The notes beneath the pieces were generated by a model. That model made no database searches and had not been told where the DNA came from. It was given only the letters and a program-made list of their open reading frames with translations. A stretch of 35,120 nucleotides of DNA from Candidatus Methanocrinis natronophilus (GTDB taxonomy: Archaea > Halobacteriota > Methanosarcinia > Methanotrichales > Methanotrichaceae). The stretch covers positions 1-35,120 of the forward strand of contig JARFPK010000024.1 of the NCBI GenBank assembly GCA_029167045.1, read 5' to 3'. This document shows positions 8,563 through 18,038 of the stretch, in pieces; the stretch's first letter is position 1, and every line of letters starts with the position of its first letter. Both the position numbers and the translations under genes were made by a program.

Positions 8563-10222
8563 CTAGGGTGATTTTACCTTTTCGCGGGATGAGATGGATG
8601 GAGGGTATCCGGGAAGGGTCTCGATCTTCCGGAGGGGGGCCTCCCTTCCGACGGCGAAGGCGTAGAGGCTCTGCCAGTCTGTCCCCGAGAGCCCCAGGGC
8701 GGAGGCGAAGAGGTCGTCGAAGTAGCAACCTATGCCGCAACCCCTCAGCCCCCGCCTCTCCGCCTCCAGGTATAGGGCCTGGCCGACGATGCCGCACTCC
8801 CAGAAGAGCCTGTTGTAGAACCAGGGGCCATGCTCCTCGAGGCACGATCTGAACCTGGCGATCATGGCGATGGAGAAGCAGCCGTCGGAGGCGATCTTCT
8901 GGCGGCAGGAGAGGGCAGCCGCGATATCCCTGAAGTCGCCCCTGGCGAGCCTGCGAAACCCCTGGGGCGCCCCTTCGGGCCTAGACCACTCGAACTCTCC
9001 TCTCATCGATTTCCTCAGGAGGTCTTCGTGGTCGAGGTCTCTTACCAGGAGGTAGAGCCCCCGATCGAGGCCCAGGACCCGGTGGACGAAGATCGCCAGA
9101 TGGACCTGTGGCATCCAGGGGTGGAGGTGGTGCGGAAAGGTTCCTGGAGCCGAAATCATCCTCTCCAGGGCGGAGTAGAAGTCGTCCCGGCTGATGGAGA
9201 AGGCCGGGTCCATGACGATGGCGCTGCGCCTTTCGCGGATTAGACTTCGTAGGGATGGAGATGGGGATGGGGGCGTGGACGGGGACGGGGATGGAGACGG
9301 GGGATCGACCTTGGGTGAAGGTACTCTTCTCGCGACGCTCTCAGAGCCGATCGGTGATCCCGATTCTATCACCAGGGATCGGGGTGGTTTTGACGTCGCC
9401 TCCGCCACTCCTTCGAGGAGGGGCCAGTAGACCCTTCTCGAGCTGAGCCGGTCGGGGACGCCATGCCACCGGAGGCCTCTGAACTCGTCGAGGACCCGGT
9501 CGGAGAGGGCGAAGCCGGATATCGACCTTCCCTGGGGGTGGACCGCGACGATGCAGTCGGGGATCTCAGTCTCCGGGGAGTTCGGGGCCCGGGGGTCTCC
9601 GGCCGGCTCATCTACCGGCTCATCTACCGGCTCCCCGATATCCCCCTCGAAGGCCTCAGACCCCTCCGTCTCGCCGGGGGCGGCGACCCCGAGGAGGAGC
9701 CCCACCTCCCCGGTCCCGAGGCCGTCGAGGAGGGTCGCCCTCCATCCCAGGGCGGCCGAGGCGAAGCTGATCGCCGCCAGGGCGTGGCCGAGGTTTATCT
9801 GAAGGTAGCGAAAAGCCCTCTCACCGTACTTCCAGGACTCCCGCCAGGGGATGGAGGTGAAGCCGACGAGGACCGTCCCCGCCGGCAGGCCGGAGGAGAT
9901 ATCCCGCCACGCCTCCTGCGAAAACCGCCCCCTCACCTCCAGGGCGTGCTCCTTTGGGGCGTAGTGGGCGACGGTGGGCCGATCGAAGAGGTCGGGGACC
10001 GGCCCCGATATCAGGTACCCTTCGGTGGGGTGGAGGTTGCCGCTGGAGGGGTTCGCCCGAAGCGCCCAGGCCGCCCCTCCCGCCCGCGGGCGCGCCCAGG
10101 TACCTCCTGAAGGCGGCGGGCTCGTTCTCCCAGTCGATCCCCCCGGGCCCCGGGGCCATCCGGGCGGGGGCGTGCTTCGTCGCCTCGTGGTAGGCGAGGA
10201 CGATTTCGAGATCTCGTGACAT
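8563..10222 (-). pseudogene. SagB-type nitroreductase-family oxidoreductase, frameshifted
   Basis: SagB-type proteins are FMN-dependent oxidoreductases; some oxidise azoline rings in peptide natural products, many stand alone with unknown substrates. The gene starts at the ATG at 10222 (MSRDLEIVLAYHEATKHAP, a typical SagB start). It shifts frame in a G/C-rich stretch at about 10080-10100, after the text FRRYLGAP. The next frame carries the hallmark ANPSSGNLHPTEGYL and continues to 8563, giving about 550 residues. The second nitroreductase-like half is joined by low-complexity linkers (EPVDEPVDEPAGD; SPSPSPSTPPSPSPS). No YcaO or precursor-peptide gene is near, so a peptide-maturation role has no support here. 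The break could be real decay or an assembly error in a very GC-rich run. Confidence 0.8.
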
Positions 10223-10244
10223 ATTAGGACACCATTAGGACACC
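10223..10244 (-). repeat. 11-bp tandem repeat that duplicates the ribosome-binding region of the SagB-like gene
   Basis: ATTAGGACACC occurs twice in perfect tandem at 10223-10233 and 10234-10244, directly before the start codon. On the coding strand each unit carries GGTG, so the likely ribosome binding site is present twice. Confidence 0.75.
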
Positions 10245-10358
10245 ATAATGGAGGCCGGGGACTTTTGGCCTCTCCGGGAGGTTCGGTTCCTCTCCATCAA
10301 AGAAGATGAGGTCAGGATAGGAGAAATTATTTTCGGCATAGGAGCGGCGGGTCGGATC

Positions 10359-10375
10359 GATTCTTCGAAAGAATA
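10359..10375 (-). terminator. Hairpin just after hsdS
   Basis: On the minus strand ATTCTT-TCG-AAGAAT forms a near-perfect 6-bp stem three bases after the hsdS stop at 10378. It is a candidate terminator of the hsdRMS unit. The minus strand here also has TTTTATAAATT (about 10375-10388), which could serve as a distal TATA box for the SagB-like gene. Confidence 0.4.
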
Positions 10376-10377
10376 AT

Positions 10378-11634
10378 TTATAAAATTGTCAGAATACTCC
10401 CGGCGGCGCGGGATCCCAGCTCCCCCCGGAAGGCCCTCTCCAGCACCGCCGGGAGGAGGGCGTCCAGCTCTTCCGCCGTCCGGGCCTGGCATCTCTTGAG
10501 GCCGTCGACATGGGCCTGGAGCCCGTCGAGGTGGGCGACGATGCGGCGCTGTTCTGTGAGCGGTAAAATCGGAATCGAAAACGAGGCAATATGACCTTGA
10601 TTTATTTTCCATATTCCTGAAGTTGTTTTGGCGGTTTCTTCGATGAGGTCACGCATTTTCTGTGAGTTCCACCATGCAACAAAGAATTCTGGAAGGATTT
10701 GATTTTTGTCCAGAGGAACCCGAATAAACAAGTCTGGAAAGATCGTCCCGGGAATAGCTCCAACGACCATTCCAGCCCGTCCAACTAAGCTTTTGCTGCC
10801 GTTTCCACGAACGATGAAAACATCGTAATCCTTAATCAAGTAAGGTTTTGCCTCTATATCTGTTATAGGTATTGGTTTTGAATCCGAGCAATCGATCTTA
10901 CCATCTCGAAGCCCAGAAAGTCTAAGACACTTGATTTGAGAATCGTCGCCAATAGTCCGGATCGACAATCCATTTTTGAGGTTTTTCTTACCTACAATCT
11001 CTTCGATCGTGGCCATAGAACTTAACTTAAAATTGAATATAAAACGTGTAGCTGCCGCAAAAAGCGCCTCCGCCTCCTCCGCCGCCTGTCGCCGGAGATC
11101 TTGCGCCTCCTCGATCTTGGCGGCCAGCTCCTCGATCCGCGCCACCATCCGGCGCTGCTCGTCGATAGGTGGAACGTGGAATTTCACGTTATCCAATAAC
11201 TCTTGCGGTTTAAGATACTGTCTGTTTGTAGTACCAAGACTTGCATTCGTTAGCTCTTCATAAACTAGAGGAAGACGGAATAAGAATTCAAGAAATTTAG
11301 GATTAAATATCTTAGTATTTATATCAGCTAAACACATATTAGACGAGGCAAGTGATCCGAGATGGTTATCCTTAGTAACTCCAAATGCTCCGTTTTTCGT
11401 ATCAACCTTGCACCACATGAGCTGATTATTAGAAGCAACTTGGTATCGTCTCATCGTCAGTTCAAATCCCCGAACCATCCTTTTTATTGCAATTCCCACC
11501 CCCCTAGACGTGACACCGAGAATGTTATATTCTGTTAAATTGTCAATTTCGATCCACGAGTCCTTATTGATCTCTAATCCATCGCCAAGAGACCGAATCG
11601 GCCAGTTGGTTTTTTCTCCGAGCCTTTCGAACAT
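10378..11634 (-). CDS. hsdS: Type I restriction-modification specificity subunit HsdS
   Basis: This subunit sets the bipartite DNA target of the HsdM/HsdR complex. It has 418 residues in the usual two-fold layout. Target-recognition domain 1 is about residues 1-150. A conserved helical spacer (about 150-205) contains PPIDEQRRMVARIEELAAKI. Target-recognition domain 2 is about 207-355. A second conserved helix follows (about 357-408) with LPLTEQRRIVAHLDGL and ends ERAFRGEL. The two recognition domains are strikingly AT-rich while the conserved helices are as GC-rich as the neighbours, a sign of domain exchange from foreign alleles. The ATG at 11634 lies three bases after the hsdM stop, so translation is coupled. 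Confidence 0.92.
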   Translation of the reverse strand: MFERLGEKTNWPIRSLGDGLEINKDSWIEIDNLTEYNILGVTSRGVGIAIKRMVRGFELTMRRYQVASNNQLMWCKVDTKNGAFGVTKDNHLGSLASSNMCLADINTKIFNPKFLEFLFRLPLVYEELTNASLGTTNRQYLKPQELLDNVKFHVPPIDEQRRMVARIEELAAKIEEAQDLRRQAAEEAEALFAAATRFIFNFKLSSMATIEEIVGKKNLKNGLSIRTIGDDSQIKCLRLSGLRDGKIDCSDSKPIPITDIEAKPYLIKDYDVFIVRGNGSKSLVGRAGMVVGAIPGTIFPDLFIRVPLDKNQILPEFFVAWWNSQKMRDLIEETAKTTSGIWKINQGHIASFSIPILPLTEQRRIVAHLDGLQAHVDGLKRCQARTAEELDALLPAVLERAFRGELGSRAAGSILTIL

Positions 11635-11637
11635 AAC

Positions 11638-13197
11638 TCACCTCAGAGCCCACTTGATCTCGTCCATGATCTCGATGATCCGCTCCTCCTTCGCGAGGAT
11701 GCTCTCCACCAGCTTCTCGGGCGGGAGGTGCTTCAGCTTCTCGCCCCCGTCCGGGTTTTTGATGTCCAGGTTCGCCGAGAGGAGGCTTCCTCCCTCGTCG
11801 TACTTCAGGACCTCCTCGACAGGGACCCGCCAGGCCCGGCCGTTCTCCTCGCGATCCTGCCACCAGGCGAGGAGCGGCGCGAACTCCTCGAAGGCGAGGG
11901 GCTTGGTCTTGGTGTAGTTCTTCCTCCCCTCGGGGAGGGGGTGCTCGTAGTACCAGATCTCCCTGGTGGGGCCGGACCGGTCGAAGAAGAGGAGGTTGGT
12001 GGGGATGCTGGTGTAGGGGGCGAAGACCCCGTTCGGAAGCCTCACTATCGTATGGAGGTGGAACTCCTTCAATAGCTCCTCCTTTATCCGAGCGGCTACC
12101 CCGTCGCCGAATAGCGTTCCGTTCGGAACTACGACGGCGGCCCTCCAGGGCCTTGGATGGCGGCGAAGCCGTCTCATGATCAGCTGGAGGAAGAGGAGGG
12201 CCGTCTCCGCCGTCTGCTTGTCGTCCGGGAAGTTGCCCTTGATGCCCGCCTCTTCCTCGCCCCCGAAGGGGGGATTTGTCAGGATCACGTCCACCCGGTC
12301 TTTTTCGCCGATCTCCCTTATGTTGAACCGCAGGCTGTTCTCGGGATCGATCTGGGGCGACTCCATCCCGTGGAGGAGCAGGTTCATCTGGCAGAGCATG
12401 TAGGGCAGGGGCTTTGCCTCCCCCCCGAAGATGCTCTTCTTCTGGAGGACTTCTAAATCCTCCACCTTCTTGCACTGATCCTTCAGGTGGAGGTACGACT
12501 CCACCAGAAACCCGCCCGTCCCGCAGGCCGGATCGAGGACCGTCTCCGCGAGCCTCGGGTCGGTCACCGCCACCATCAGCTTGACGACAGGCCGCGGCGT
12601 GTAAAACTCCCCCGAGTCCCCGGCGGCGTCCCTCATCTCCTTCAGCATCGACTCGTAGAGGTGGCCCAGGACGGAGATCTCCTCCATGGAGTCGAAGTGG
12701 ATCTCGTTGACCTTGTTGATCACGTCCCGGAGGAGGTAGCCGCTGATCATCCGGTTGTTCGTATCCCTGAAGACCTCGGCGACGACGTCCCGCCGGTCCC
12801 GCCCTTCTGAGCCGTGTAAACTTCGAAGATATGCGAAGAGCCCCGGCCCCCTCTCCCCGTCGGGCCGCATCGCCTCGTCGTTGTTTATGAAAGAGATCAG
12901 CTCCGGGCCGCTGATCCCGCCCGGATCTGCGCCCCAGTCCCTCCACCGGTACGGCGGCTCGATGGCGGGGACGAACCTCTCGCCCCGGAGGGCCGACTCT
13001 GTCTCCCGGATCTTCTCGGTGTCGTCGAGAAACTTGAGGAACATCACCCAGACGAGCATCGGCAAACGGTCCAGCTCCCCGCTCAGCCCCTTGTCCTTCC
13101 TCATGATGTCCCGGGCCGACTTGACGATGCTCCCGAGCCTCTGGGCCGTCGTCAGGGGCCGGTCCCCTCTTTCTTTGCTCCTCCTTGCCCGCGCCAT
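11638..13197 (-). CDS. hsdM: Type I restriction-modification DNA methyltransferase HsdM
   Basis: This is the adenine-N6 methyltransferase subunit. It has 519 residues and appears intact. An N-terminal helical domain (about 1-150) precedes the Rossmann methyltransferase core with SAM motif I DPACGTGGFLVES and catalytic motif IV NPPFGG; GEFYTPRPVVKLMV precedes motif I, as usual in HsdM. The ATG at 13197 has GAGGTGA nine bases upstream. It is the middle gene of hsdR-hsdM-hsdS, 18 bases after hsdR. With hsdR broken, HsdM plus HsdS could still act as a modification-only pair. Confidence 0.95.
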   Translation of the reverse strand: MARARRSKERGDRPLTTAQRLGSIVKSARDIMRKDKGLSGELDRLPMLVWVMFLKFLDDTEKIRETESALRGERFVPAIEPPYRWRDWGADPGGISGPELISFINNDEAMRPDGERGPGLFAYLRSLHGSEGRDRRDVVAEVFRDTNNRMISGYLLRDVINKVNEIHFDSMEEISVLGHLYESMLKEMRDAAGDSGEFYTPRPVVKLMVAVTDPRLAETVLDPACGTGGFLVESYLHLKDQCKKVEDLEVLQKKSIFGGEAKPLPYMLCQMNLLLHGMESPQIDPENSLRFNIREIGEKDRVDVILTNPPFGGEEEAGIKGNFPDDKQTAETALLFLQLIMRRLRRHPRPWRAAVVVPNGTLFGDGVAARIKEELLKEFHLHTIVRLPNGVFAPYTSIPTNLLFFDRSGPTREIWYYEHPLPEGRKNYTKTKPLAFEEFAPLLAWWQDREENGRAWRVPVEEVLKYDEGGSLLSANLDIKNPDGGEKLKHLPPEKLVESILAKEERIIEIMDEIKWALR

Positions 13198-13215
13198 CGC
13201 TGGTTCACCTCAACC

Positions 13216-15589
13216 TTACACCGCATACAAGAGAGTCTGCAGCTCTCGGACCGCCGCCCTTAACCTTTCCGGTCCGCCGAAGAACCCCGAGATCTCCTTC
13301 ACGTTCCCGTAACCCGAGATCGGCGGAAGGGTGAGGGCCTCGGGGATCTCAAACTCCCCGATCCCGTGATCGGCGTACTTTTCGAGAAGCTCCTCTAATA
13401 CAGCCCTCGCCTCCGGTCCGTACCGGTCGAAGAAGTTCCTCTCCTTCTTTCGCAGCTTCTCCGCCCTCTCCAGGCGGGTGAGGAGGGGAGCGCCGTAGGC
13501 GAGGTGGCAGAGGAGGTCGAAGGGATCGGCCTGGGGCCTTCCCGCCGCCTGCGCCAGCTCCTCGAAGTCTATCCCCCTCTCCTCGAGCCGGGACAGGATC
13601 TCGGCCCGCTCCTCCAGGTCCGCCCACTTCTCCTTTAGCTCCGAGGCGGGATAGAACGTCCTCACCTTCTCGGCGGTGTAGTCCGTCAGCTTTACGACCC
13701 GGAGGAGCTTGCCGTCCTCAGCCAGGACGTGGACCATATGGGCCACGATCTCCACGTACCCATCGTCGACGTAAAACTTTCGGGGCCCTCCCTCCGGTGG
13801 CTCAAAGATCTCCGGCTTTCCCAGACCCCCGCCTTCGCCGGACCCTTCTTTCTCCTCGGGCTCCACTACCTTCTTTGACCCCCCTTTCGTCCTCCCCTCC
13901 CCGTCCATCTCCTCGGTGGTGACGATCGCCGGATCGCCGTCGAACTCGGGGTCGGCGAAGAGCTGGGTCGCGCTCCCGGTGTAGTCGAGGATGCTGAAGT
14001 AGAGCTTGCCGTAGTCCTCCCTCACCCGCGTCCCCCTGCCGATGATCTGCTTGAACTCGGTCATGGAGCTGATCACCCTCCGCCAGGACGACGTTCTTGC
14101 AGGTGGGGGCGTCGACCCCCGTGGTCAGGAGCTTAGAGGTGGTGAGAATTACGGGAACCCTTGTCTCCACATCCTGAAAGTCGCTGAGATGGCCCCGCCC
14201 CACATCCCCCTCCTCTGATGTCACCCGGCAGACATAATCCGGATAATCCACCGCGAGGTCCGCGTTCAGGTTGCTTATCGCCCTTCGCATCTCGTCGGCA
14301 TACTCTTGGTCTACGCAGAAGACCATCGTCTTTGCGAACCGGTCGTTCTCGTTCAAAAAGCCGCTCAGGTGGCGGGCGATCGCCTCCGTCCTCGCCCGCA
14401 GGGCGATGATCCGGTCGAAGTCCTTGGGGCCGTAGACCCCGTCGGGGATCTCCCGGCCGTAACGATCGATCTGCCCCTGAGTGGGCCGCCATCCTTGGGC
14501 ATCGTACTCCGTCACCACCCGATGAACCCGATAAGGGGCGAGAAAACCGTCCTCGATACCCTGCTGCAGGCTGTATTCGTAGACCGGTTTTCCGAAATAA
14601 CGATAAGTATCCCGGTTATCCTTCCTCAAGGGCGTCGCCGTCATCCCCAGCTGATAAGCTGGCTCAAAGTACTCCAGAATCTCCCGCCAGTTGCTGTCGT
14701 CCCGGGCGCTTCCCCGGTGACATTCGTCAACTATGATCAGGTCGAAGAAGTCTCGCGGATACTCCCTATAGAGGCCGGGGCGGCGCTCGTCTTTTGCGAT
14801 CGACTGGTAGGTGGAAAAGTAGATGTCTCTGCTCTTCTTCGCCTCCCCCTTCTCGATCTTCCAGCGGGCGTCCCCGAACTTGCCGAAGGTCTTGTCCTTG
14901 GGATCGTCGATCAAGACGTTCCGGTCCGCGAGATATAGGATCTTTGGCCTGTTGAAATCCCCGGACCGATTCCAGCCGGATTCCCAAAGCTTCCAGCAGA
15001 TCTGATAGGCGACGAAGGTCTTTCCCGTACCCGTCGCCATTGTGAGCAAGATCCGCGTCTTCCCCGTCAATATCCCCTGGATGACCCGATTGATGGCGAT
15101 CTCCTGGTAATACCTGGGAGTCTTTCCAGAACTCAGGTCCAGAGGGGCGAGGAAGCGTTCTTCAGCCTTTCCGTCTCCGAGCTTCTCGTAGGATCTCAGC
15201 CGAGACCAGAGCTGGTCGGGGGTGGGAAAGGAGTCCAGCACCCTTTCGATCCCCGTCGTATAGTCGAACTCGACGATCCCCTCTCCGTTTGTAGAGTAAG
15301 CGAACTTCAGGCCGAGCATATCTGCGTACTCTTTTGCCTGCCCCATCCCGTCCCCCGCAGACTTGGAGCCCGCCTTGGCCTCGACGACTCCCAGCGTTAA
15401 ATCGCGGTTGTAGCGGAGGAGATAGTCTGCCCGTTTCCTTTTACGCCTCCTGACCTTATCTCCGGCGACGACGATCCGCCCGTCGGTGAAAGCCCTCTGC
15501 TCTGCTATGGAGTGGGGAGGATCGTCCCAGCCGGCTTTAACGAGGTTGGGGACGACTTGCTTTCGACATGTGTCAGCCTCGTTACTCAT
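13216..15589 (-). pseudogene. hsdR: Type I restriction endonuclease HsdR, frameshifted
   Basis: This is the motor and nuclease subunit. Part 1 (15589 to about 14081) has an N-terminal nuclease domain with the PD-(D/E)xK-type pattern D55...E70-A-K72, Walker A MATGTGKT (about 184-191), DECH (288-291) and TATP (317-320). Part 2 (about 14079 to 13216) has the helicase motif EFKQIIGRGTRV and the C-terminal domain. The two frames join exactly at VVLA / RVISSMTEF when one extra base near 14077-14083 is removed, giving about 790 residues, a normal size. As written, translation runs on into an Arg/Gly-rich nonsense tail and loses motif VI. The ATG at 15589 is preferred over the TTG one codon upstream. 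Confidence 0.88.
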
Positions 15590-15612
15590 CAATTTGTTCT
15601 CTGTCAGCCCTT

Positions 15613-15632
15613 GTCATAAACCTTTGCTTCAT
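15613..15632 (-). promoter_or_regulatory. Promoter of hsdRMS
   Basis: The minus strand reads AAGCAAAG (BRE-like) then GTTTATGAC (TATA-like). The expected start lies within about ten bases of the hsdR ATG at 15589, in keeping with the weak Shine-Dalgarno there. Confidence 0.55.
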
Positions 15633-15653
15633 CGTGACAAAAATTCTGACATG

Positions 15654-15715
15654 TCTCCCTCTATCAGTATAATCGGATCAAAAAAAAATCAAGAATATTA
15701 TCAGTCAGAGGGAGA
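15654..15715. repeat. 9-bp inverted repeat in the hsdR-methyltransferase spacer
   Basis: TCTCCCTCT (15654-15662) and AGAGGGAGA (15707-15715) are perfect reverse complements 44 bases apart. Between them TATCAGT occurs twice as a direct repeat (about 15662-15669 and 15699-15705). It may be a regulator site or a long stem around the terminator. Confidence 0.5.
15676..15692 (-). terminator. T9 terminator of the methyltransferase gene
   Basis: The minus strand has nine T in a row (complement of 15680-15688), about 55 bases after the methyltransferase stop and just before the hsdR promoter. Confidence 0.6.
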
Positions 15716-15744
15716 TCGTACTGGAAAATTTTTGTGATCTAGCG

Positions 15745-16338
15745 TTAGATGAGACCGAACGAGGCGGAACGGGGGAGGGAGACGCCGTTCCGCCGTAGGA
15801 CGAGGCTGCGGCTGAACCTGATCTTCGGCTCGTCGGTCGGGGTAAGCGCCGCCCCCTCTGCCGCCTCCTTCATCCGTCTGAAAGCGGATTTTGAGACGTG
15901 GAACTTCGGCTCGGAGATCAGGAGGCTGGCATCCTCCTTCAGGAGGGAGGCGACCTCCCTGAAGAACCGCCCTTGATCGGCGACCTCGTGGACCATGTAG
16001 AAGGCGAGGGCGAAATCGACCCGGTCGCTGATGCCGATCTGGTCGGCCTCGCTGCGGTGGGTGGTTATACGGGATGAGAGCTCCTCCTTCGCCGCCTTCT
16101 TCCTCAGGATCTCCAGCATCTTTTCCTGAAGATCCACGGCTATGACCCGCCCCTCTTCCCCCACCATCTTGGCTATGGCGATGGTGAAGGTACCCGAGCC
16201 GCACCCGAGGTCCAGAACGGTATCTCCCTCTCTGATATACCGGCGGAGGATCTTCTCGGGGTTGTGGACGAGCCTTCGAATCGGGTTATCCAGAGTCGGC
16301 GCCAGCCACCACGGACAGATGCGGGATAGCGCGGCCAT
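15745..16338 (-). CDS. Class I SAM-dependent methyltransferase (type 11)
   Basis: It has 197 residues. The Rossmann core has motif I TVLDLGCGSGTFTIAIAK (about 40-57), the acidic end of strand 2 in VIAVDLQEKML, and the post-motif DFALAFYMVHEV (about 108-119). This family methylates small molecules or cofactors; the substrate cannot be told from sequence or neighbours. The ATG at 16338 has GGGAG six bases upstream. A 5-bp hairpin (CCGTC-TCTTC-GACGG) lies just before that ribosome binding site. It follows the MFS transporter by 80 bases on the same strand, with its own weak TATA-like element near 16371-16396. Confidence 0.85.
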   Translation of the reverse strand: MAALSRICPWWLAPTLDNPIRRLVHNPEKILRRYIREGDTVLDLGCGSGTFTIAIAKMVGEEGRVIAVDLQEKMLEILRKKAAKEELSSRITTHRSEADQIGISDRVDFALAFYMVHEVADQGRFFREVASLLKEDASLLISEPKFHVSKSAFRRMKEAAEGAALTPTDEPKIRFSRSLVLRRNGVSLPRSASFGLI

Positions 16339-16418
16339 GTAAATCTCCCTCCCGTCGAAGAGACGGCGCTAAGGGTCTATAGAGCTATCCGTTTCGTGGA
16401 TCCGCAAGCGCCGGAGGA

Positions 16419-17729
16419 TCACCCGAATAGCCACCGCCGCAGCGACCCCCCGCCCCGGAGCCGGGAGGCTCTTGCCATCGCCTCTTCGCTCTCCCTTGAG
16501 AGGGATACGGCGATGGTGGCGATTATCATGCATACCAGCATCAGGAGCCATACGCTCTGGTAGGCCTCCAGGGACCTCGTGGTGAGGATCAGCCCTGAGA
16601 CCTGCTGGAGGACCGCCCCTCCGGCGAAGGGGAATATGTTGAGGGCCGCCGTCGTCGTCCCAACGATCGCCATGGGGAAGAGCTCTTTGATCTGGGCGTA
16701 GCTGACGACGAAGAACCCGCCAAAGAAGCCGAAGAAGAAGTTTATAGCCATGTAGGCCTGAGGGCTTGATATCGATCCTGCGGTGGACCATATCACCGCC
16801 CAGATTATGGTATATGCTACAGATCCCGTGACGAGGACCTTCTTCCTAGACCCCAGGATCTTATCTGAGATGTACCCGGCGGAGGTGCAGCCGATGATCA
16901 TCCCCGTGGCGATGAAGGTGAGGACGAGGCCGTAGGTCGTCTTCTCCCACCCGAGGACGTCGTGATAGAACGGTCCGGCCCAGAGCCCCTGATAGACCAT
17001 GACGCTACCGTACATGAAGAAGAACCAGACCGCCATCGGCCAGAACTTTCTCCCGGAGCCGAAGGTCATCAGTAGGGCCGTCCTCATGGGGATCTTCCCC
17101 GGTTCGCAGGCGAGATCCGATCTGCCGTTCTCGTACGCCTCGATCTCGGATATGCCGGGCAGGCCCATATCCTCGGGCCGGTCCCGGATTATCTTCCAGG
17201 ATGCGGCGGCGATGGCGATGGTTATCGCTCCGAGGATGAGGAATACCTGCTGCCAGCCCAGGGCTGCGGAGAAGTAGGCGAGGGGGCCAGCGGCTCCGAG
17301 GGCGCCGATGTTCCCCACCGCCAGGAGGATCCCGGAGAGGGTGGCGAACTCGTTCTTCCTGTACCAGGTCGATATGATCTTCATTATGGGGATGTAGACC
17401 ATCGCCACCCCCACGCCGATCATCACCCTTCCGACGACCACCAGCTCGAAGGAAGAGGCCATCCCCGTGAGGACCGCCCCGGCCGCAGCGAGGAGGGTGA
17501 AGGCGCTGACGGTCTTCCTCGGCCCCCAGTTGTCGGTCAAGAGCCCCGCAGGAAGCTGCATGATGGTGTAGGCGTAGAAGTAGGCGGAGCTGAGGAGGGC
17601 GATGGACGCCGCTGAGACGGCGAAGGTCGCCTCCAGGTCCGTCGCCACCGCCGCGGTGGAGACCCGGTGGAAGTAGACGAAGAAGTAGGCAGAGGCGAGG
17701 ATGCCGAAGACCGCCCATCGACGGCTCAT
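16419..17729 (-). CDS. Major facilitator superfamily transporter
   Basis: This is an integral membrane protein of 436 residues with about twelve hydrophobic segments; it begins with a first helix AVFGILASAYFFVYFHRVS. The loop 2-3 signature appears as DNWGPRKTVSAF (about 67-78), typical of MFS. The layout and length resemble organic-anion or hexuronate/glycerol-phosphate-type carriers, but the substrate is not determinable. The ATG at 17729 is used; a GTG one codon earlier is also in frame. A clear TATA box (TTTTATAAA at 17760-17770) lies about 30-40 bases upstream. The gene may be linked in function to the downstream methyltransferase, but that is only proximity. Confidence 0.9.
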   Translation of the reverse strand: MSRRWAVFGILASAYFFVYFHRVSTAAVATDLEATFAVSAASIALLSSAYFYAYTIMQLPAGLLTDNWGPRKTVSAFTLLAAAGAVLTGMASSFELVVVGRVMIGVGVAMVYIPIMKIISTWYRKNEFATLSGILLAVGNIGALGAAGPLAYFSAALGWQQVFLILGAITIAIAAASWKIIRDRPEDMGLPGISEIEAYENGRSDLACEPGKIPMRTALLMTFGSGRKFWPMAVWFFFMYGSVMVYQGLWAGPFYHDVLGWEKTTYGLVLTFIATGMIIGCTSAGYISDKILGSRKKVLVTGSVAYTIIWAVIWSTAGSISSPQAYMAINFFFGFFGGFFVVSYAQIKELFPMAIVGTTTAALNIFPFAGGAVLQQVSGLILTTRSLEAYQSVWLLMLVCMIIATIAVSLSRESEEAMARASRLRGGGSLRRWLFG

Positions 17730-17757
17730 CACTCTGTCAACATCGCTCTTCTCTAAC

Positions 17758-17774
17758 GGCTTTATAAAATCCTC
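17758..17774 (-). promoter_or_regulatory. Promoter of the MFS transporter
   Basis: The minus strand reads GGAGGATTTTATAAAGC, a strong TATA box whose centre is about 36 bases before the ATG. Confidence 0.6.
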
Positions 17775-18038
17775 CTCCCCATGAGACGGGACGATCGAAT
17801 TTTTGCCCTTCGTCGGCCAGCTCTCGGAAGGTCGAGACGACTATATATCACCATGGTCTGATCTCCAGATGAATCCTCTCGGAAAAGTTTTTTCACGAAT
17901 TCTATTATATGACTTGATTTAAATGTTATTTGATCTTCTCACCTCTAATTGTGACCGTAAGAGATATCGTTCCTCTAATATCGTGCCTCTGAAGGCAGCA
18001 AAATCGATATAACGGATTAAGATGACGAGGATAGGATT
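17775..18038. other. AT-rich divergent spacer between the MFS gene and the Cache pseudogene
   Basis: No gene is seen here. CTATATATCACC at about 17842-17853 is TATA-like in both directions but is not followed by a convincing reading frame. Near the right end AAAATCGATATAACG (18000-18014) is a BRE/TATA-like element whose start would fall close to the ATG at 18039, which is also preceded by GAGGATAGG. Confidence 0.5.

Noticed and set aside
11564-12946. 460-residue frame on the same strand as hsdM
   Set aside because: Out-of-frame shadow of hsdM, extremely Arg/Gly/Pro-rich; hsdM carries the SAM and NPPF motifs.
14073-14090. Programmed frameshifting in hsdR
   Set aside because: No classic slippery heptamer is seen and HsdR is not known to need frameshifting; an indel or base-calling error is simpler.
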